NCBI GenBank assembly: GCA_029783825.1
Contig: JAREIK010000751.1
Location: 115,001 to 179,000, forward strand
DNA length: 64,000 nucleotides
DNA from: Sapria himalayana
Lineage: Eukaryota; Streptophyta; Magnoliopsida; Malpighiales; Rafflesiaceae
Direction of reading: 5' to 3'
Below the pieces are notes generated by a model. The model had not been told where the DNA came from, did not search any database, and saw only the letters and a program-made list of their open reading frames with translations. Below, piece after piece: positions 36,960 to 49,900 of this stretch (position 1 is its first letter; each line of letters starts with the position of its first letter). A program made the position numbers and the translations under genes.

Positions 36960-37708
36960 CTTTAATTTTACTTCTTATTGTTCTTCTATATCATCTTCTT
37001 CTTCCGCTTCTTCATGTACTTCTAATTCTACTTCTTCTTCATCTTCTTATTCTTTTTCTTTTTTGTCTTCTTATTATTTGTATTATTATTCTTCTTCTTA
37101 TTCTTATTTGTCTTCTAATTCTTCTTCTTTTTGTCCTTCTTTCTTCTCTTATTTTTCTTCTTTTTCTTCTTTTTCTTCATCTTCTTCTTCTTCTTCCTCC
37201 TCCTCTTCTTCTTCTTCTTCTTCTAATTCTTCTTCTTTTTCTTGTTCTTTCTTCTCATCTTGTTCTTCTTCTTTTTTTTTCTTCTCATTCTTCTTCTTCT
37301 TGTTCTTGCTCTTCTTCTTCTTGTTCTTATTCTTCTACTTATAATTCTTTTTCATCCACTTTTATTTTTCTTCTTCTGCTTCTTCTATTTATTCTTCCTC
37401 TTTTTCTTTATATTCTTCCTCCTCCTCTTTTTATTCTTCTTCTTGCACTTTTTATTCTTCTCTCTTTTTTTTTCTTATTTTTCTTCCTCTTCTTCTTCTT
37501 CATATTCTTTTTCTTATTCTTCTTCTTCTTTATCTTCTTCGTATTTCTTTTCATTTTTGTATTCTTCTTCTTCCTTTTCTTTTTCAACTTCTTCTTATAA
37601 TTTTTTCTTATTTTTCTTCTATTTTTTTTCTTATTGTTCTTCTTCTAATTCTACTTATTCTTCTTCTTTAACTTTTTCTTTTTCTTCTTCTTATCATTCT
37701 ACTTATTC

Positions 37709-37740
<32 letters not shown>

Positions 37741-37971
37741 CTTCTTCTTCTTCTTCTTTTTCTACCTCTTCTTCCACTTCTTCTTCTTCTTCCTCATCTT
37801 CAACCTATTTTCTTCTTATTCTTATTCTTCTTCTCTTCTTCTTCCTCTTCATCTTTTTCTTATTCTTTTTCTTCTTCCCCTTCTTCTTCTTCTCTCTCCT
37901 CCTACTCTTATTCTTCTTCTTCTTCTTCTTCTTCTTCTTCTTCTAGTTCTTCTTCTCCTTCTTCTTTTTAT
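36943..37971. repeat. (TTC)n/(GAA)n tract between E and F
   Basis: The start of this tract (GTTCTTCTATATCATCTTCTT from 36980) matches 53366 onward in the G-H tract. A (TTA)n patch lies at about 37711-37740. It ends in the T-rich complement of LINE F's tail. Confidence 0.92.
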
Positions 37972-39093
37972 TTTTTTATAAAGTTTGTTTTATTAAAATT
38001 AACCCTCTCTTTTGGCGGAGGAATACCTTTTTTACAACCTACTTACTTGCTACCCAAAGCCCTTTACACCCATCTAACCACTTATATGCCACTATCTAAT
38101 AATCATATATTGCAATTTAGAAATTCACTTTATAGTGTGATTTCATTTATCTATAAGCTATATTTAAAAATTAAGAGTATGAATTAGCTCTTTTTATGCT
38201 ATGATTTCATAAATATCTCTTTGTGTTGCTCCCCTTTGTGTTTTTGATATCTTTCGGTAATCATTTGTGCTCATCTCTTCCCCTTTTAAAGTATCGCGAG
38301 TTTTTATTTGTTGCCCATTTGATGAGTATTTGTGACTTCTTTTTGAATCTTTTTTCTCTATGATGAATATCCTCCCTTCCATGACATTTCTTCTTGAGCG
38401 ACAGCTTCCTCCACATTATTTCTACATTTTCTTCTCTTTAACTTTCCCCCAATATTCCTTCCTTTGATGTGTGTTTCTATTGCTCCACTTTGCTCTTTGT
38501 CTTGCCTTGTTGAACCTTTATATCTTGTTCAAGCTTTGATGTCCACCATTAGACCTGTCCATCTAAAACTAGACACTATTTTACATGACTGCTGAACTTA
38601 TATATAACACAGACTACCGAGTCCTACCTATACCAAACATACATAATATAAACTCTGCTAAAATAACACAGACTCCAGACCCTAATAAAAGAGAAAGAAA
38701 AATCCACGGCCATAAAGTTACATTTCTGTTTGTTTGAACCTTGCTGAACCTGCCTGCAAAAAACTTACAAAAACTACATTCATAAATATATTATTCCTGC
38801 ACAGTGCCCTTCCTTCTAGCTCACTTACTGTTTTAAGGCTGAGCTGATCACAATCTTATCTTAATAATACACATGTTAGGAATGTTAGAGATAAAGAGAA
38901 AAAACTGAAAAAACCAGAAAAAAAACAGAAAAAACCAAAAAAACAGAAAATACCTGAAAAAAAAAACAGGAGTCTTAACTAGAGTTCCTACCTTATATAT
39001 TCTGATCTGTCTTTTGAAACACCCCACAGGATCGAGGCGATACAGTTTATGCCATGTTATATGCATATGAGTTATCAAAAAATTTCAGAGATC
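37972..39093 (-). other. LINE F 3' UTR
   Basis: This is 1.1 kb of noncoding sequence. An A-rich low-complexity run of CAGAAAAAAC-type units lies at 38895-38970. A phrase CACCCCACAGGATCGAGGCGATAC near 39021 loosely resembles blocks in C (16362) and I (63200). No gene is seen. Confidence 0.7.
38003..38037 (-). other. LINE F 3' terminal box
   Basis: The box is conserved (CCCTCTCTTTTGGCGGAGGA) despite F's protein divergence, with only CCAT changed to CCTT. Conservation across subfamilies argues for function in reverse transcription or RNA recognition. Confidence 0.75.
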
Positions 39094-42000
39094 TTATTCT
39101 TTAATTTTTCTGATATATGGAAATTCCTCACTATCTAATTTTATTATTCCTCTATATATTTGCAGAATATTTTCTTCGTTATAATTTTGATATCCTTTGT
39201 TTTTACCTTCTTTTGAAAGCTTATCCGCTAAAGCATTAGTTTCCCTGTAGATATGCCTAACAGTAAGATCTAATTTATTTATATCTTTTAATATATCTTC
39301 TATTTCATCCTCGTATCTCCATATTATAGTTTTTTTGTTAATTAGGTTCACTACAATTATTGAGTCTAATTGAACATCTATCTTTTTTATACCTTTCTCT
39401 ATACATATTCTTAATCCTTCTCTTAACCCTAGAAACTCTGCCTGCAATGCCGAAGATGCTTGGAATTTCCTTGTGAAAGCTAATATTAGTCCTCCTTCCG
39501 AGTTTCTTATAGCCCCACCTCCTCCTGCTATTCTCATATTTCTATTGAAGCTACCATCCGTATTTAAAACCAATCTTTCTTTAGAGGGTTTTTCTCATTT
39601 TGTTTTTATTATTTTAAACCGTTTTTGATGTTGAGTTTTTAAATTCCAAAATTCTATCGTGTCGTTATCTAAACTTTTATCTGTTATATTTATCAAAGCT
39701 ATTTCAGAAATTCTACTGGTTTCCTCCTTAATATCTTTCCATATATTTTCTATTGACATATCTTGCCCCTCAAATCTGCTTTTATTTCTTGCTTTCCAGA
39801 TGCACCAGATAGCTATTAATGGAATATTGTGTTTAATCCATTTTTGTGCTGAATTAGTAACCTTCAATTTAATCCATTTTTTTAGTCTACATTCTAGTAA
39901 AAGATTTTCATATTTTATAAATAATTCAGATCCTAGTCTATGCCAAATTTCTGCTGCTACCTTGCCATATGAGAAGAGATGATCCAGAGTTTCCATCTCT
40001 TCTCCACAACAATCACATCTAGATGCTAACCGTATTCCTTTCTTTTTTAAGTTATTATCCGTTGGTATAATATTCGATAAGACTTTCCTCATAAACGTTT
40101 TAATTTTTTGTGGATTGTCATTATTCCATATCCATTTAAACAATATTTTTTCATCTTGTTTTTTCCTAATCACATTTTTGACCGACTTAAGAGAAAATGA
40201 TCCTTCTGAGCTTAGTTTCCATCTCCATCCTTTTTTGGTATGCTTTGAATGTTTTTCAACTAAGTCTCTTTGCCTAACCATTTGTGTCCAGACTTGTGTA
40301 TTCTTCCTTGTCTCTTTTACTTTATTGATATCATTATTTATGCAATATTTTGCCCGCATAAATTCCGACCACAAACTGTCATTTTCCTTCAATTTCCACC
40401 ATCTTTTACTTGCCCATGCTTTAGCTAAATCATTTAAATTGATAAAGCCTAAGCCCGCTTCTTGAACAGGGGAACATAAATCCCTCCAATTTTTTCCAGT
40501 GTAATTTATATTTACCTTCTTTTTTTCCCCACAAAAAATTAGCCATTTCCTTTTCTATCTTCTTAATTAACTTAGCCGGTGGTTGAACAATCATAATATT
40601 ATGCATTAAAGAACTTTCTAACACATGCTTTATTAATGTTATTCCCCCCCCCCCCCCCATATTTAAATATTCTTCCTTCCAACCAGATATTTTCTTTTTT
40701 AATTTGTTTATCAAAAATTCAAAATATTCAGTTTTTAGCCTACCTTCATAAATTGGGCAACCCAAGTAAATAATTTTTCCTTTTTTGTGCAAGAAACCTG
40801 TTATATTTTTAATTTTTTGAGTCAACGTAATAGGAGCTTTGAAAGAAAGCATGTATTGACATTTATTTTTATTTAATTTCTGTCATGTTTCTTTTTCCAT
40901 GCATTTTAATAAATCCATTAGATTATTTAGAGATCTACTACCTCCATTGTTGAATATCATCACATCATCCTCATATGCTAAACAACACACCATGGGAGTG
41001 TTATTTGGCTGTCTAAATGTTCCTATTTTACCCTTGAGCATTTTATCTTTGAGATTTACTAGAAATAATTCTAAATAAATGTTGAATAGAGAGGGAGAAA
41101 GCGGATCTCCTTGTCTAAGTCCTCTGACCGGTTTCATTTTTTCTCCTAGTTTTCCATTAATGATAACTCTCACCAATGTATTTGATATACATCTATATAT
41201 TAAATCTATATAGGTTTCAGAGAAACCCATCTTGCGCATGATAAAACAAAGAATATTTCATTCCACTCTGTCAAATGTCTTTGATAAATCTAATTTTATG
41301 ATTACATTATTTTCCCTTGTTTTAGTTCCTATTTCTCTACTCAATTCTTTTGCCAAACATACATTTTCCATTATCAATCTATTTTGCATAAAACATGTTT
41401 GCTCTTTTGAGATAATTTTAGACAAACAATTAGCCAATCTACTTTGTAATATTTTAGCTAGTATTTATATAGAGAGTTACAAAGACTAATCGATCTAAAA
41501 TCCTCCCCTTTTTGTGGGTTTTCCATTTTTGGAATGAAAACTATATGAAAGTTTCCCCATTTTTTTCCTATTTCAGCCCCACAAAAGATACTGATAACAG
41601 CTTTTATTAAATCTTCTTTTATTATATGCCAGCATTTTTGATAAAAATAGTTATTCCATCCGTCCGGACCAGCTGCACTGTCCTTGTTCATGCTAAACAC
41701 AGCTATTTTAATTTCTTCTTCTTCGGGAAATTTTATTAACATATCATTATCCTCTAAATTAATTTTCTTTTCTAAATTTTGTATAAGTGTATTTCCTATA
41801 ACGTTACTTTTACCACATAGCTGATCTTCAAAAAGCTTAGTAAAATGATGTTGTATGTATATCTCTTTATCCACCCATACATTTTCATCATTTTTTATGC
41901 CCATGATTTTATGTTTCTGATTTTTAACTTTAACTATTCTCTGAAAAAATTTAGTATTTTTATCTCCTTCTTTAAGCCATTTTAATTTTGCTTTTTGCTT

Positions 42001-43009
42001 CCAAAAAACTTCTTCCATTAAAAGTTTTAGTTTTAATTCAGCTTGTGCTTTATTTAATTCACTTCTTGCATTTGCACTTTGATTATTTTCATATTGTAGC
42101 TCTTTTTCTAAAACTAAATCCTCTGCCTGTTTTATGTTTTTATTTATATTCCCAAATTCTTCTTTATTCCATTTTTTTAGCACTTCTTTTAATCTTTTTA
42201 GTTTATTATTTATAATTTGAACAGGATTTCCAAGAGATACTTTTTTCCATGATTCCTTTACAATATTTAAAAATCATGATGCAAGCACCAAGCATTTTGA
42301 AATCTAAAGAAACCATTTGAGAAAGTAATATTTTCTATAGTGATCAATAATGTACTATGATCAGAACAGGTCCTGTTAAGATGCTTCACTTTAATCGAAC
42401 CAAATTGTTCTAACCATTTATAGTTATATAGCACTCTGTCTAGTCTAGCCCATATAGTACCCTTATTTTTCCAATTATTACACCGAGTGAATTGAGAGCC
42501 TAAAAAATTAGCCTCCATTAAATTAGTTTTATTTATAATATCATTAAACTGAGAAACCACACTCTTGTTAGGAGGTCTGCCTCCCTTTTTTTCTTTTAAA
42601 TTTCTTATTATGTTAAAATCACCACCAATAATCCATGGTTTATTTTCTAAAGCCATTCTCTCCATTTCTTTCCATAAATCTTTCCTCTCTTCTCTTTTAT
42701 TTTTAGCATAGATAACTGTAATCATTTCATTCTCCTCTTGATTAAGGCAGAAATTTATATATTGCTCAGTTTGTTTTAGAATTTTTATGTTTAATGAATT
42801 TTTCCATAAAATCCAAATTTTATCATTTTTATTCACAAAGCCATTTTCAAATCCTAAAATTTTTTGTATTCTTCTAATTGAGCTTGACCAACTATTGGTT
42901 TCGCTAACATTATGAGGTTAATTTTATATGTATATATCTATTTTTTTATTCTATTTCTTGAGGGAAGATTTGCAACTCCCCTGATATTCCAGTAAATGTA
43001 ATTAAACAT
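39094..43009 (-). pseudogene. LINE F ORF2: endonuclease-RT-zf-RVT-RNase H, few breaks
   Basis: It starts at 43009 inside the ORF1 stop (ATGTTTAA). The endonuclease is open at 42267-42836 with WIIGGDFNIIRN, TRCNNW, ARLDRVLYN and SDHSTLLI. The linker and RT N-part is 41458-42183 (SAAGPDGWNNYFY). The RT palm is 40883-41239 with GLRQGDPLSPSLF and YEDD (40964-40977). The thumb is 40430-40852 and contains a C15 run at 40644-40658 encoding extra glycines. The zf-RVT part is open for 265 codons (39595-40392, SRCDCCGEE). One TGA replacing Trp separates it from RNase H at 39094-39573 (TDGS, AEFLGL, LDSIIVV, ETNALAD). Confidence 0.92.
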
Positions 43010-43818
43010 TGTTTGCCGATTTTGCTTGCGCTCTAGTTACACATTTTGTATCATATGTTTTGTTTATATATTTTTTCATGTTTCTAGGTTTTTTTAATGA
43101 ACTTAAATCTCCTCCTTTCTCTCCTTTCCAATCCCTACCCAATTGAATTGACATTATTTTAATTTCTTCAATTGCCCATTCTTTATTTCCCATATTCTGC
43201 TTAAACTTTTCTATATTTATATCATCCTTAGTGTATTTTAGATTCTGCTCATTTTCAACCTCATTTGTATATAGAGAAGTTAAGCTTCGTACCTCAATCT
43301 CTTCCTCCGAGAAGTCTTCTATTCCTGTTTCCCAAACCTTATTTTTCTGTTGTTTGTTTTTTATTTGCATTCTTGTTCTCTTATTAAGGGCTGCTATTTT
43401 TTTAAACAATTCTGATCTATTAACTTTCATTATATTCTGTTCTCCCTCATTATTTTTCTTGTACTCAATGAGATTCCTTTCATCTTGTACATTATTCTGT
43501 ATTATAGAGAGTTCATTATTTTGTTCTTCCTGCTCAGGTTTTTTTTGGTATTTTACCATCTATGTGCCCCTCCCAGCCTCCATCCTTCTTTCCTCAACCT
43601 TTTGTTCATAATCTGCCCTTCTCTTATTCACAATGCATCTCTCAATGTAATGTCCCATTTTCCTACAGCATGTACAATATGCTGGAAGATTTTCTAAAAT
43701 TACCTGCTGCCAGAAACCTTCTCCATCAGGGAGACCTATCCATATTCGGGTAGGTAATGATTTCTATAGGTCAACTGCAACACAAATACAGGTAGGTAAT
43801 GGGTAGAATAATAATAGA
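43002..43818 (-). pseudogene. LINE F ORF1, 5'-truncated, CCHC knuckle kept
   Basis: From about 43818 the frame reads CICVAVDL-stop-KSLPTRIWIG and DGEGFWQQV. A complete knuckle CTCCRKMGHYIERC (CX2CX4HX4C) follows. A TAG at about 43560 interrupts before the open C-terminal 185 codons (43002-43559), which end DTKCVTRAQAKSANNV. Compared with copy C roughly the first 180 residues are absent. Confidence 0.82.
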
Positions 43819-43826
43819 CCCATCAT

Positions 43827-44399
43827 TCTTTTCTTCTTCTTCTTCTTATTCTTCTTGTTCTTCTTTTTATTCCTCTTCATCCTCTTCTTCTTCTTCTTCT
43901 TCTTTCTCTTCTTCTTCTTCCTCTTCTTCTTCATCATGATCATCTTCTTCTTCTTCTTCGTCCACTTCTTTTTCTTATTATTTTTCTTCTTCTTCTTTTT
44001 CTTCCACTTCTTCTTCTTCTTCTAATTATTCTTCTTCTACTTTTTCTTCTTCTTCTAATTATTATTATTCTTCTTCCTCTTCTTCTTGTTCCTCTTTTTC
44101 TTATTCATCATCTTCTTCTTCATCTTCTTCTTCTTCCTCTTCTTCTTGTTCCTCCTTTTCTTCTTCTTATTTTGCTTCTTCTTCTTCTTATTCTGCTTCT
44201 TCTTCTTCTTCTTATTCTTCCTCTTATTATTATTATTCTTCTTCTTCATCTTCTTCTTCCTCTTCTAGCTCTTCTTTTATTCTTATTCTTATTCTTCGTC
44301 TTCTTCCACTTCCTCCTCCTCTTCTTCTTCTTCCTATTAGTATTATTCTTCTTCTTCTTATTCATCATCATCAACATCATCTTCTTCTTCTTCTTTTAT

Positions 44400-44431
<32 letters not shown>

Positions 44432-44450
44432 CTCTTCTTCCTCTTCTTCC

Positions 44451-44488
<38 letters not shown>

Positions 44489-45064
44489 CTCTTCTTCGCC
44501 TTCTTCTTTTATTCTTCCTCTTCTTCTGCTTCTTAGTATTCTTTTTCTTTTTCTTTGTCCTCTTCTTCTTCTTCTTCTTCTAATTCATCATCATCATCTT
44601 CTTCTTCTTCCTTTTCTTCTTTCTCTTCTTATTCTTCTTCTTCTTCTTCTTCTTCCTCTTCCTCTTCTTCTTCTTTTTCTTATTCTTCTTCTTATTTCTC
44701 CTCCTTTTCTTCTTCTTCTCCCTCATCATCATAATCTTCTTCTTCTTCTCCCTCTTCTTCATCTTCTTCTCCCTCTTCTTCATCTTCTTCTTCCTCTTCC
44801 TCTTCTTACTTTTATTTCTCTTCTTCTTTTTTATTTTTTTTTCTTCTTCTACCTCTTTTTCTTTTTTTTCCTCTTCATCATCTTATTATTATTCTTCTTT
44901 TTTAGCTACTTTTTTTTCTTCTTCATCCTCTTCTTCTTCATCTTCTTCCTCTTATTATACTTATTTGTCTCCATCTTCTTTTTTTCCTTCTTCATTATCT
45001 TCTACTTCTCCATCTTCATCTTCTTCTTATTCATCTAAATATTTTTATTCTTCTTCCTCCTTCT

Positions 45065-45097
<33 letters not shown>

Positions 45098-45785
45098 TTT
45101 TTCTCTGAGATCTTCCCCCACTTCTTCCTTTTCTTCTTATTGCTATTCTTATTCTTCTTCTTCTTCTTCTTCTTGAAATTCTTCCACTTTTCTTGCTATT
45201 CTTTTTCTTCTTCTTATTCTTCATATGCTTTGTCTTCTACATCTTCTTCCTCTTTTTCTTCCTCTTCTTCTTCTTCTTCCACTTCATCTTCTTCTTCTTA
45301 TTTCGCCTGTTCATCTTCTTTTTATTCTATTTCTTCTTCCTCTCCTTCAATTTTTTTTGTATTCCTCCTCCTCCTTTTCTTATTCTTATTCTTCTTCATC
45401 GTCTTATTTTTTACTCATCTAATTGTTCATCTTCTTCCTCTTTGTTGTTTTCTACTTTTTCTATATCTTCTTATTTTTAAATTTTTTTCACTTCTTTTTC
45501 TTCTTTTTCTTATCCTTATTATTATTATTATTATTATTCTTCTTCTTCTTCTTCTTCTTCTTTTTCTTCTATTACTTTTTATTTTTCTTCTTCTTCTTCT
45601 TTTTTCTGCTTCTTTCACTTCTATCTCTAATTCTTCTCATTCTTCTTCTTTTTATTCTTTCTCTTCTTTCTCTACTTCTTCCTCTTCCACTTCTTCTTTT
45701 TCTTATACTTATACCTCTTCTTTTTTTTCTTCTACTATTATATTTTCTTCTTCTTCTTATTTTTATTCTTCTCGTTCTTTTACTT
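43827..45785. repeat. (TTC)n/(GAA)n tract between F and G
   Basis: The right half (from about 44776) is the paralogue of 22475-23484, sharing GAGATCTTCCCCCACTTCTT (45107-45126), GTCTTCTACATCTTCTTC and the word abutting G. A 9-bp subrepeat CCTCTTCTT runs at about 44422-44475. Confidence 0.92.
45769..45785. repeat. Target-site duplication of LINE G, 3' side
   Basis: TTCTCGTTCTTTTACTT is a perfect 17-bp match to 52381-52397. It contains CG and AC interruptions, so it is not a trivial repeat match. Confidence 0.92.
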
Positions 45786-45819
45786 TTTTTTTTATAAATT
45801 TGTTTTTTATTATTTATAG

Positions 45820-45854
45820 CTCTCTCTTTTGGCGGAGGAATATCATTTTTACAA
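45820..45854 (-). other. LINE G 3' terminal box
   Basis: It starts CTCTCTCTTTT and has TATCAT for TACCAT; otherwise it matches the consensus. It lies 34 bp from the target-site duplication. Confidence 0.75.
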
Positions 45855-46136
45855 GCTACTTCTACCCTTTACCATGTTACAACCTTGCCCCATATCTAGT
45901 GACTATTTTGATATTCTTTCTAGAATTTAATAATATTACAATGAGAAGTCCTCATAAATTCTCATTTGTTCTGCTTGTGAAATATTCTGTCTCTATCTCC
46001 TGGCGCACCCTTCTGTCTTTTCTACTTTTCCTGAAGTCCATCTACTTTATGCTTTATTCTCCATGTTCCCTGCAGTGGGTTAGTAACAGGAATATATCCA
46101 TTTTACAAATTACCTTTGCTCCGCTATGCCCCGATT

Positions 46137-46960
46137 TTCAGCCCTTTATTCTTCCTTCTTACCATCTTTGCCCTTTTCCTTCTATATTACTGGGTCTTTA
46201 GGCTCCATCTTGTGTATCAAATCAATTCTTTTGTCACATCTTGGGCCTTTTCAATCTTCTATACTAGACACTTACTTAGCCTAGAACTTTTCATTTGTTA
46301 TAGCACATGCATTACATAATTACGTGTAACTTGAGCCTCTAATATATATATATAACATCTGACTCTATAATGCTGATACTGATTCTCGTATTCTTCAAGG
46401 TATTTTGGCTTCACAAGGCATGAAGTGGTGGATCGATTAGAGCTTTCTTGCAAGTAAAAACAACAAAACACAAGCCACAAAAACAGCTTTTACCTTTTCC
46501 CTTATTTTACCTTTTAGACAAGCTTTGTAGGGCAGAAATTCCCTACCCCAATTTTCCAGCCCTTTCCTTCTATGTTGCTGTAATCTTCAGGATATCATCT
46601 TGAATATCATGTCAATTCCCTTTGCCGCATCTTGAGCCTTATCTATCTTCTATCCTAGACACTTACTTAGCCTAAAGCTTTTTATTTAACATAACACAAT
46701 CATTGTATAATTACATTAAACTTCAACCTCTAATAAACACAAGATTAATCCAGAATATGTATATATAACACATGACACTGTAAATCTAGCACAGATTATT
46801 ATGATTTTCAGGATATTTTCGCTTCAAAGGGCATGAAGTAATGGACCGATTAAGGCTTTCCTGCAAGTAAAAACAACAAATACAAAACCACAAATTCCAG
46901 CTCTTACCTTTTCCCTTCTATTTATCTTTTTAGACAAGCCTTGCAAGGACAGAAATTCCC
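46137..46960. repeat. 391-bp tandem duplication in the LINE G 3' UTR
   Basis: Two imperfect copies, about 46137-46536 and 46547-46950, share ordered landmarks at a constant offset of about 391-400 bp. Divergence between them shows the duplication is not recent. Confidence 0.7.
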
Positions 46961-46999
46961 CTGCCGAGTTAGTAGATTTTAATTATCTATCCTACCGTC

Positions 47000-49900
47000 T
47001 TAGGCTGTTTTAATTGTTCTTATGTAAGGAAATGTCATTTTATCTAAGCATGCTATTCCCTTTAATTTATGTGGCAAGGACTCCTCATCATATTCTCTCT
47101 CTCCTCTAGTTGAGCCTATTCTTGATAGACTATCCGCTAAATTATTAGCCTCCCTATATATATGTGTAATTGAAGCTTTCAGCTCATCTAAGAGGCTGAA
47201 AATTACTTCTAAATCATCTTCATACTTCCATAAAATTTTCTTTTTTATTTCTATTTCGACTACTAACTTCAAGTCTACCTGAACTTGTATATTTTTAAAA
47301 TGTAGCTTCTTACATATCTCTAATCCTGCTTTCAAGGCTTTAATTTCTAATTCCAGGGCCGAGGAGGCTCTACTGGCACGGGTGAACTCTTTCTTTACTG
47401 TCCCTTTATAATCTCTTATTACCCCTCCTCCTGCTATTCCAGTATCCCTGTTAAAGCTACCATACGTATTAAGTGAAACTTTACCGACCGTTGGGCTATT
47501 CCAGTATATGCTTTTAGCCAATTGCTGATTTACTACTTTAAAAGTGAGGTCCCATGTTTTCTCGAAGTTCTTATCTTTTTTCTTATTCTATATTTTAATA
47601 GGTTTTATATTAACTATATTACTTATCTCCTTTCTAATATCTTTTATTATTTCTGTTAAATTCATCCTAATATTTTCAAATTTATTTTTATTTCGAGATT
47701 TTCATATGCACCAGATAATAACATGCGGTAATTTCTGATTAAGCCATTTTCTAATGGGGCTTTTCATAGTTTCCCTTTCCCATTTTTTAACTTTATCTAT
47801 TAAACCATCATCTTTATTACTTATTTGTTTTTCCCCCTCCATCTCTTTCCATATTTCCGCTGCAATTGTCCCATTAGAAAATAAATGATCAGTTGTTTCA
47901 ATTGCTTGTAAGCAACATTCACACTTGATGCCATTTTTATCCCTTTTTTTTGTACATTCGTATCTACCGGTATAGCATTCATTAAAACCTTCCATGTAAA
48001 CGAACACATTTTTTTGGGACATTTTCTTGCCATACCCATTTAAATAATGTTTGAACAGGTTTTTTCTTTCTGACCAGATCTTTAGCCGACTTTAGAGAGA
48101 AGTTGCCTTGTGGCGTTAAAGGCCATTTCCAACCACTTTTCTTTAGTGTGGAGTGTGAGTCTACCATCTCCTTTTGTTTTTCCATTGCCTTCCAGCTATT
48201 CGAAGCTTTCTTAGGGCTTCTATTCTTATAATCTAGATATTTAGCCCGCATGTATTTTGCCCAAAGATTGTTGCTTTCTTTCAGTCTCCACCAGCCTTTG
48301 CAATCCCAGGCAGCAGTCGAATCCTGTAGGTTCATTAATCCTAATCATGCTTCTTCTTTTGGGTAACAGATTGATTCCCAGTCCTTCCAGTGTAATTTAT
48401 TTTTCCCTTCTTTTTTATCCCATAAGAAATTTTCCATTTCCGATTCAAGTTTTTAAATAAATTTTTTAAGTGGATGAATAACTGATAAAATGTGTATCAG
48501 TGTACTTTGTAAAACGTGTGAGATCAGCGTTATCCTTCCCCCAAATCCTAAAAGCTCTTCTTTCCAACCTGCTATTTTCTTTCTTAGCTTGTCTTGAAGA
48601 AAAATTAAATATTCTTTTTTCAACCTCCCCTCATATATCAGATATCCTAAATACATTAATGCCCCTTTAATTTCTAAGAAGCATGTGATGTTTTTAATTT
48701 TATTTACTACCTTTAATTTTACATTTTTGGCAAGCATAAACTGACATTTATTTTTATTTACGATTTAGCCTCTTTCCTTCTCAAATATTTGAAGAAGATC
48801 CATAAGATTCCTTAAAGACTTTGTACTAGCATTTGTAAAAATTATAAGGTCATCTGCATATGCTAAACAGCCTATTCTGGGTGTATTCTTTGGTTGTCTG
48901 AATGGTATTATTTTACCTTCTATCATTCTTTTATTCAGGTTTCGAATTAGTAATTCTAAATAAATATCAAAGAGAAGGGAAGATAATGGGTCTCCTTGTC
49001 TTAAGCTTCTATTTTGTTTAAATTCCTCGCTTATCTTTCCATTTACAATCACTCTTACCCAAGTACTTGAAATGCATCTGTATATTAAGTCTATGGTAAG
49101 CTCAGAGAATCCAAACCTTCTCATCGCAAAACAAAGGGTATCTCATTCTACCCTATCGAAGGCTTTCGATAGATCAAGCTTAACCACTAAATTGTTACCT
49201 CTTGTTTTAACTCCTATCTCTTTCATCATCTCGGATGCAAGTTTTATATTTTCAATCATTAATCTATTTTTAACGAATCCCGTTTGTTCTTGAGATATTA
49301 TAGATGGTAAAATTGAGCATAGTCTATTTTGTAAAATTTTATCTAAAATTTTATAAATAGCATTACATAAACTTATAGGTCTAAAATCCTCACATTTCTG
49401 TGGCGAATCTTTTTTTGGAATTAATACTATATATGACTTTGCCCATGATTTTGGGATTTCCGCCCCTACAAAAAAACTAGCAATTGCGGGGACTAGTTCA
49501 GTTTTAACAATGTGCCAGTTTGACGGGAAAAAATAGTTATTCCAACCATCCGGTCCTGCAGCACTCTCTTTTTCCAGGTTGAAAACTGCCTCTTTTACTT
49601 CTAGTTCTTCCGGGATCAATTCCATTATTTGGTTTTGAGCTTCCGTAATGGTTGCCATAATCTCATGCATTATGGAATTATCCACCCTATGTGATAGATT
49701 GCATAATTGGTTTTCAAAAAAATTTTTAAAAAGAGATCTTATTTCCTTTTCTTCTTCTACCCATATTCCCTCTTCATTTTTTATACCTTTAATTTTATTC
49801 TTTTGAGATTTTATTTTAGTTATATTATAAAAGAATTTGGTATTTCAATCGCCATCTTTTAACCATTTTATTTTTGCTCGCTATTTCCAGTAAATTTCTT

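Larger units (their letters stand above)
37972..43826 (-). mobile_element. LINE copy F (divergent subfamily, 5'-truncated)
   Basis: It has the same architecture and the same 3' terminal box, but its protein sequence is clearly more distant (RT box YEDD, ORF2 start MFNYIYWNIRGVAN, RNase H RNMRIAGGGGAIRNSEGG). ORF1 is truncated at about residue 180. The 5' junction with TTC sequence is near 43820. A 14-bp match (37959-37972 with 43858-43871) could be a duplication but would leave 30 bp of tract unexplained, so the site is not assigned. Confidence 0.88.
45786..46999 (-). other. LINE G 3' UTR with tandem duplication
   Basis: The outer part (45855-46140) aligns with H 55517-55800. A block of about 391 bp is present twice, marked by CTAGACACTTACTTAGCC at 46264 and 46655 and GGCATGAAGT at about 46418 and 46819. 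H has this block once. An AT dinucleotide run lies at 46341-46352. Confidence 0.75.

Noticed and set aside
37959..43871. 14-bp match TTCTTCTTTTTATT as the target-site duplication of F.
   Set aside because: It would place about 30 bp of ordinary TTC tract inside the element, and such matches are common by chance in these tracts.
44422..44475. Regularly spaced short repeats that might suggest a CRISPR-like array.
   Set aside because: The units are contiguous CCTCTTCTT with no unique spacers, in an obvious eukaryotic microsatellite.
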